From Caballeronia arationis (GTDB taxonomy: Bacteria > Pseudomonadota > Gammaproteobacteria > Burkholderiales > Burkholderiaceae), in the NCBI RefSeq assembly GCF_001544975.2, contig NZ_FCOG02000010.1:80155-144154 (forward strand): DNA of 64,000 bases. Direction: 5' to 3'. The position numbers and the translations under genes were made by a program. A model generated the notes under the pieces. It saw only the letters and a list, made by a program, of their open reading frames with translations. It was not told where the DNA came from and did no database searches. Below, in pieces: positions 59,703 to 64,000 of the stretch; positions within the stretch are counted from its first letter, which is position 1, and every line of letters begins with the position of its first letter.

Positions 59703-60134
59703 ATGACCGTACTCACCCAGCTCGATCTCAGCACCGACCCCGCGGCGACCCGCGTCGTGAAAGATGAAGCCGTCGCTGTCGAGTTCGCGGCGGCCCCCGG
59801 CGAACTGATGAGTCTCGAAGGCCCGAACCGCTATCAGCCCGGCGACGCGCTCATTACCGGCGCGACTGGCGAGCGCTGGGTCGTCTCGCGCGAGCGCTTC
59901 GATGCGAAGTACGTGCCCCAGGAAAACCTCGCCCACGGCGAGCCCGGCACCTACCGCAACCGCCCCGTCGTCGTGCTTGCGAAGCAGATGCACGACGCGT
60001 TCACGATCGCCCGCTCGGAAGCCGGCGATGTACTCGCGGGCGCCGCCGGCGACTGGGTCATGCAGTACGCGCCCGGCGACTACGGCGTCGTGAAAGCCGC
60101 GCGCTTCGCGAAGGTCTACAAGCGCGCGGACTGA
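59703..60134 (+). CDS. Conserved PGDYG-containing protein of unknown function
   Basis: 143-aa soluble protein. The C-terminal half has WVMQYAPGDYGVVKAARFAKVYKR, a PGDY motif seen in a set of small proteins of unknown role, and two Val/Leu-rich strands before it. The ATG at 59703 has only a weak ribosome binding site. Alone on its strand, convergent with the DUF3022-like gene 12 bp away. Confidence 0.75.
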   Translation: MTVLTQLDLSTDPAATRVVKDEAVAVEFAAAPGELMSLEGPNRYQPGDALITGATGERWVVSRERFDAKYVPQENLAHGEPGTYRNRPVVVLAKQMHDAFTIARSEAGDVLAGAAGDWVMQYAPGDYGVVKAARFAKVYKRAD

Positions 60135-60146
60135 CGCGCGCAAGCG

Positions 60147-60512
60147 TTACGCGAAATCCTCGCCCATCTCGATCTCGACCGTGCGCGGCACGGTTTCTTT
60201 ATTCGCATACGCTTCCTCCAGCGAACCGAGCGTCGCTTCCACGTACGCGCGCAGCACCGCATAGCTCCGCGCGTGCATGCGCACCGGCAGCGCCCGATAG
60301 CGCGCGAGCGTGGCCGCGTCGAAACGCACGTCGATCGTGATGCGCCGCGCGCCCGACCCGAAACGCATTGCGATGTAGTGAATGACGAGCGACGTCCGGC
60401 CTTCGTCGTCGATGCGTTCGGCGAACTGCGTCTGTTCGGGGAAGAGATCGGTGATCACGTGCGCGAGCATGTCGATGTCGGCGCTCGGACAGTCGTATTG
60501 ATAGTCGTCCAT
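60147..60512 (-). CDS. DUF3022-like protein of unknown function
   Basis: 121-aa soluble acidic protein (MDDYQYDCPSADIDMLAHV, GARRITIDVRFDAATLARYRALP, EIEMGEDFA). It resembles the Burkholderia family DUF3022, an assignment made from memory. It starts 2 bp after the stop of the YhfC-like protease gene, so the two are translationally coupled. Confidence 0.68.
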   Translation of the reverse strand: MDDYQYDCPSADIDMLAHVITDLFPEQTQFAERIDDEGRTSLVIHYIAMRFGSGARRITIDVRFDAATLARYRALPVRMHARSYAVLRAYVEATLGSLEEAYANKETVPRTVEIEMGEDFA

Positions 60513-60514
60513 GT

Positions 60515-61327
60515 TCAGTATTTAGACAGTGAGGTCGCGTCCGGCCGCCCGGCGCCCGCGCGGAAATAGCGGATCAACGCACGCGCAACGAACAGCGCGA
60601 GAACCAGATAGACGGCATCGGCGGCGAGCAGCGGGATCACGCGCGCCTGAAAGAGTGCAGCCGGCAGGCCGATCAGCGCGTGCGCGGCGATCAGGAACGG
60701 CAACGCAGGGCGAAAACGTTCGCGCAGCAACTGCCACATCAGCACGGAGAATCCGAGCTGAAACACGAACGCCGCCGCGCGCTCGACGACGAACAGCACC
60801 GCGTATTGCGGCGACAGCGTGCCGAGCACCATATGCAGGCGCAGCAGCGCTTCGGGCGGCACGCTCGTGAAATGCTCGTCGAGTTGATTGCGGTTCGCCA
60901 GCAGCGCATAGACGATCCACTGCAACTGCACGAACACGCCGACGAGCCACGCCTCCGCCCCGCCATGCCCGATGCCGTAGCCCAAGGACGTGCCCGCGCG
61001 ATCGAGTGTCGACGGCTCGCGCCGGATCAGCCATTTCATTGCGAGAAAACGCCCCACTTCCTCGCAGACGCCTGCCGCCAGTGCGCCGTACGCGACGAAC
61101 ACGGCCGGATTCGCGAGCCAGCCGACGAGCGTTGCATTGCCGAGCACGAAACCGTGCAGCGCACGTTCGACGATCATCGAAAAGAAAGCGAACACCGCGA
61201 TGCCGAGAATCACCTCGCGCCGCTCGAACTGGAAGCGCGGCCGGAGCCGGCGATACAGCACGACCGGCAAGGCGGCGATGAGAAGCGTGGCGATCGTGAG
61301 GCTTGCGAGCGTCGGTACACTGACCAT
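60515..61327 (-). CDS. YhfC-family intramembrane protease-like protein
   Basis: 270-aa membrane protein with about seven helices. The glutamic motif EEVGRFLAMKWL (near residue 88) and GYGIGHGGAEA (near 115) supply the Glu-Glu, Arg and His expected for CAAX-protease-like enzymes of the YhfC (DUF2324) type. It begins directly at the end of the LacI gene and ends 2 bp before the DUF3022-like gene, so the three form one operon. Substrate unknown. Confidence 0.8.
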   Translation of the reverse strand: MVSVPTLASLTIATLLIAALPVVLYRRLRPRFQFERREVILGIAVFAFFSMIVERALHGFVLGNATLVGWLANPAVFVAYGALAAGVCEEVGRFLAMKWLIRREPSTLDRAGTSLGYGIGHGGAEAWLVGVFVQLQWIVYALLANRNQLDEHFTSVPPEALLRLHMVLGTLSPQYAVLFVVERAAAFVFQLGFSVLMWQLLRERFRPALPFLIAAHALIGLPAALFQARVIPLLAADAVYLVLALFVARALIRYFRAGAGRPDATSLSKY

Positions 61328-62389
61328 TCAGGTTCCTGGAGATTGTTTGCGCCGCGTGGACGAGCGCACGACGAGCTCACCCGGCAGCAGGCATTCGCGC
61401 GCCGGCATGCGCGCGCCTTCGAGCCGTTCGTGCAGGAACTCGACCGCGCGCCGTCCAATGTCGTAGGTCGGCTGGCGCACGGTCGTCATGCCGGCGAGTT
61501 CGGCCCATTCGGAGTCGTCGATCGACATCAGCGCGACACGTTGCTGCCAGTTCGCGCCGTAGCGCTCCTTCAGATGCAGCGCGACGCGCAGCGCAACCGG
61601 CGCGTTGGCCGCGAATAATGCCACGCGCTGCGGGTTCGCGTCGGCGGCGTCCAGATGCGCATCGATTGCGGCGAGCGCGGGTGCGGCTTCCGCGAGGTCG
61701 ATCACGATCGTCGATCCTTTCGTGCCGAGGGCGCCGATGGTGTCACGAAACGCCGCTTCGCGCACGCGCCGCGAACTCACGCGCCTGAACGGCTGCACGA
61801 TGAAAACGACGTCGTCGAAGCCCTCTTCGACGAGATGACGCGTCGCGAGCGCGACGGCCTCCGGGTTGTCGAGCCCGACCATGTCGGTGACGAAGCCCTC
61901 CACCGAGCGGTCGACGAGCACGACCGGAATGCCGCCGAGCGAAAACGTCTGCAGCAGTTCTTCCTTTACCCCGAGCGCGTTCACGATCACGCCTTCCACG
62001 CGGTAGGTCGTGAGCAATTGCAGATAGCGGCGCTCCATGTCGATTTCGTTGGCCGCGTGACAGATGAGCGGCATGTAGCCGAGCGCGTGGCACGCGGCTT
62101 CGACGCCCTGCAGCACTTCGACCGAATACGGATTGGTCAGGTCGGCGAGCAGCATGCCGACGAGCCGGTTACGTCCGCGCTTGAGGCCTCGCGCCATCTG
62201 GTTGGGCCGGTAATCGAGCTTGGCGATCGCCGCTTCGATGCGCTCGCGCAGTTCGGGCGACAGCACGCTCGTCTCGCCGTTCAGATAGCGCGAGATGCTG
62301 GTCTTGCCGGTGCCCGCCTCGCGCGCGACGTCGGTGATGGTCGCGCGGCGGGCGGCGGCGCTCGTCATCGGATGCTGTTCTTCATGCAT
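61328..62389 (-). CDS. LacI-family transcriptional regulator
   Basis: 353-aa regulator: helix-turn-helix ATITDVAREAGTGKTSISRYLNGE near 16-39, hinge YRPNQMARGLKRGRN, then a sugar-binding periplasmic-protein-like domain. The ATG at 62389 has GAGAAG upstream; an alternative Met lies eight residues in. It is separated from ghrB by a terminator but not from the two genes downstream, which start at its stop. Whether it controls ghrB, the membrane protease operon or a sugar-acid pathway elsewhere is not known. Confidence 0.9.
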   Translation of the reverse strand: MHEEQHPMTSAAARRATITDVAREAGTGKTSISRYLNGETSVLSPELRERIEAAIAKLDYRPNQMARGLKRGRNRLVGMLLADLTNPYSVEVLQGVEAACHALGYMPLICHAANEIDMERRYLQLLTTYRVEGVIVNALGVKEELLQTFSLGGIPVVLVDRSVEGFVTDMVGLDNPEAVALATRHLVEEGFDDVVFIVQPFRRVSSRRVREAAFRDTIGALGTKGSTIVIDLAEAAPALAAIDAHLDAADANPQRVALFAANAPVALRVALHLKERYGANWQQRVALMSIDDSEWAELAGMTTVRQPTYDIGRRAVEFLHERLEGARMPARECLLPGELVVRSSTRRKQSPGT

Positions 62390-62434
62390 GTGGCTTCTCA
62401 CCGGCCTGACCGGGCAACGGGGGCGCCCGAAGGC

Positions 62435-62457
62435 AAAAAAGCGCGCCGCGGCGCGCT
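62435..62457 (-). terminator. Rho-independent terminator of ghrB
   Basis: Perfect palindrome 62440-62457 (8-bp GC stem) followed on the minus strand by a T6 run (62435-62440). Confidence 0.8.
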
Positions 62458-62517
62458 CTGGTTCGTGTCGACTTTCGGGCAGTGGCATCTTAACGCACGC
62501 CCTGCCCGTCCTTCCGC

Positions 62518-63501
62518 TCAGCGCCCGAGCACCTGTGGATTCACGATATTCACGTCGAGCGTGCCCTGCAGCGCGCCGATCAGGTTTTCCGCCGCATTGC
62601 GGCTCATAGCGTGACGGGTCTCGTGCGTCGCCGAGCCGATATGCGGCAACGCGACGACGTTCTTCATCGCGAGGAGTGGCGAATCGGCTGGGAGGGGTTC
62701 CTTTTCGAAGACATCGAGACCTGCGCCGAGAATCGTGCCGTTCTTGAGCGCCTCGATGAGCGCGGGTTCGTCGACGGTCGGTCCGCGCGATGCGTTGATG
62801 AGAATCGCGGTCTTCTTCATCGCCTTCAGTTGCGCCGCGCCGATCATGCCGCGCGTCGCTTCGGTGAGCGGTACCTGGAGGCACACGAAGTCCGACTTCG
62901 CGAGCAGTTCGTCGAGTTCGACGCGTTTTGCGCCGTAGTCGTTTTCCGCATGTGGGTTCGGGTGGCGGTTGGTGTAGAGCACGTTCATCCGGAAACCGAG
63001 CGCCGCGCGGCGCGCGACCGCCCCGCCGATGCGCCCGAGCCCGACGATGCCGAGCGTCTTGCCCTGCACGTCGACGCCGAAGCACGCTTCGTCGATGCTC
63101 GATTTCCAGTTGCCGGCTTTCATCCACTCAGCCAGTTCGACGACGCGGCGCGCGCTCGCGAGGATCAGCGCGAAGACGGTATCGGCGGTCGATTCGGTGA
63201 GCACGTCGGGCGTGTGCGTAAGGACGATGCCGCGGCGCGTGAGGTCATCGACGTCGAAGTTGTCGTAGCCGACGGAGATCGTCGAGAGGACCTTCAGGCG
63301 GTGCGCGCCTTCGAGCATGTCCGGGCTGATTTTTATGCTTGCGCCGATTGCGCCGTCGGCCGCTTTTAGCGCTGCTGTCAGCGCTTCGTGGTTCGTCGGG
63401 TTGATCGTTTCTACCTCCGCGTGGGCGGTCAGGTAGGACATCACGTCGTCTGGCAACGTCTTGTAGGCTACGATTTTTTTCTTCGCTTGTTCGTCTGGCA
63501 T
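62518..63501 (-). CDS. ghrB: Glyoxylate/hydroxypyruvate (2-ketogluconate) reductase GhrB
   Basis: 327-aa D-2-hydroxyacid dehydrogenase reducing glyoxylate, hydroxypyruvate and 2-ketogluconate with NADPH. Cofactor motif GLGRIGGAVARRAA near 154-167; catalytic Arg239 (ASRG), Glu268 (DVFEKEP) and His287 (LPHIGSATHE), each offset by two from E. coli GhrB Arg237/Glu266/His285. ATG at 63501 gives a normal N-terminus. Adjacent LacI regulator hints at sugar-acid use. Confidence 0.93.
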   Translation of the reverse strand: MPDEQAKKKIVAYKTLPDDVMSYLTAHAEVETINPTNHEALTAALKAADGAIGASIKISPDMLEGAHRLKVLSTISVGYDNFDVDDLTRRGIVLTHTPDVLTESTADTVFALILASARRVVELAEWMKAGNWKSSIDEACFGVDVQGKTLGIVGLGRIGGAVARRAALGFRMNVLYTNRHPNPHAENDYGAKRVELDELLAKSDFVCLQVPLTEATRGMIGAAQLKAMKKTAILINASRGPTVDEPALIEALKNGTILGAGLDVFEKEPLPADSPLLAMKNVVALPHIGSATHETRHAMSRNAAENLIGALQGTLDVNIVNPQVLGR

Positions 63502-64000
63502 GTTGGGTTCTCTCGCACGGGGGTTTTGCTGGCGCTTGGGTGGGGGTTCACACCGTTTGATGTTTCTGCGCTTCCATGGAACTTGTTTTCTTTGTGGTCT
63601 ATTAGCTCTGCCCCTGTCCGGGGCGGGACTTACTTTCTTTGCTGCTGCAAAGAAAGTAAGCAAAGAAAGCAGCTAGGGGGCCAACGGTATTAGGACGTGA
63701 CCACACTAGCAGTACCGAGTGGCCCAGCGCCTAAGTGTCGCCCTCAAAGGACTTCAGGGGCTTGGTGCGCGGCACGCACTGGCGCCACTGAAGCTCAAAC
63801 GGAGCGGTATGCACTCCGTTCCGGTCCGTCCGCGCTTCGCTCGGACGACGGGCGTCCGAAAATCAGCGGAGCGCAACCTCGACCGCGAACCTAAGCCGCG
63901 CGACTAATGTACCTTTCGTCCAGCGAAGCGAAAACGGATGAATGACTGCTGTGCCAACTCGTTTGCTGTGCGATGTCACGGTGCGTGCCGCGCGCCAAGC
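63502..64000. repeat. Dispersed-repeat region at the right edge
   Basis: No gene recognised. It contains a 5-bp GC hairpin (GCCCC 63610-63614 with GGGGC 63620-63624) directly followed by a perfect 14-bp inverted repeat (63629-63642 with 63647-63660, loop TGCT) of the cttactttctttgc/gcaaagaaagtaag type that recurs in Burkholderia genomes. The following 300 bp carry an open frame (63719-63907) with Arg-rich translation, no good ribosome binding site and no recognisable product; it looks like part of the repeat rather than a gene. Confidence 0.65.

Noticed and set aside
63719..63907. 62-codon ORF at the right edge
   Set aside because: Lies inside a repeat-like region, lacks a good ribosome binding site and has Arg-rich composition.

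Overview
The window is chromosomal DNA from a Burkholderia sensu lato bacterium (Paraburkholderia/Caballeronia-like betaproteobacterium). The evidence is high G+C (mid-60s % by eye), strong third-position GC, an L-Ara4N operon with the two ArnA domains on separate genes, the alaA-hom-thrC order, the sbp-cysT-cysW-cysA-cysB order, NodIJ-type transporter genes, and several small proteins that look restricted to Burkholderia. I saw no rRNA, tRNA, CRISPR array, prophage or complete insertion sequence. Most of the window is core genome.

Layout. 1-11.3 kb: start of a polyamine-binding protein gene (runs off the left edge), the Mn2+ transporter mntH, outer-membrane phospholipase pldA, a DUF1289 protein, a nitronate monooxygenase-like flavoprotein, the ABC-F protein ybiT, and the alaA-hom-thrC amino-acid operon. 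11.8-19.9 kb: a Mth938-domain protein, then a seven-gene L-Ara4N lipid A operon (arnT, SMR protein, arnB, arnC, split arnA, arnD). 20-24.7 kb: peroxiredoxin bcp, a probable small RNA, a PIN-PhoH protein, an NlpC/P60 lipoprotein and an SDR protein without the usual catalytic residues. 24.7-29.7 kb (minus): pit with its DUF47 partner, dnaB, and the rpsF-priB-rpsR-rplI operon. 29.8-34.5 kb: a LysR regulator divergent from the glyoxylate-to-glycerate operon gcl-hyi-glxR. 34.8-41.5 kb: kbp, an asparaginase, and the sulfate uptake operon with cysB. 41.6-46.2 kb: lexA with two SOS boxes, two small proteins, a universal stress protein and a NodIJ-like ABC exporter. 46.4-52.9 kb: gnd, tkt, an aldo/keto reductase, a DHA2-type MFS pump preceded by a direct repeat, and a small membrane protein. 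52.9-60.1 kb: a cupredoxin, an SDR divergent from an O-methyltransferase, a Tat-type PhoD phosphatase with a candidate Pho box, four small unknown proteins and a Spy-like periplasmic protein. 60.1-64 kb: a LacI regulator apparently co-transcribed with a YhfC-type membrane protease and a DUF3022-like protein, then ghrB, and at the right edge a dispersed-repeat region.

The operons cover cell-envelope defence (arn, pldA, Spy-like), sulfur and phosphate acquisition (cys, pit, phoD), C2 metabolism (gcl-hyi-glxR, ghrB), pentose phosphate flux (gnd, tkt) and core replication/translation (dnaB, rpsF operon). The items most likely to be new are the promoter- and terminator-bounded RNA between bcp and phoH, the repeat with mutually exclusive stems in front of the MFS gene, and the LacI-YhfC-DUF3022 operon.
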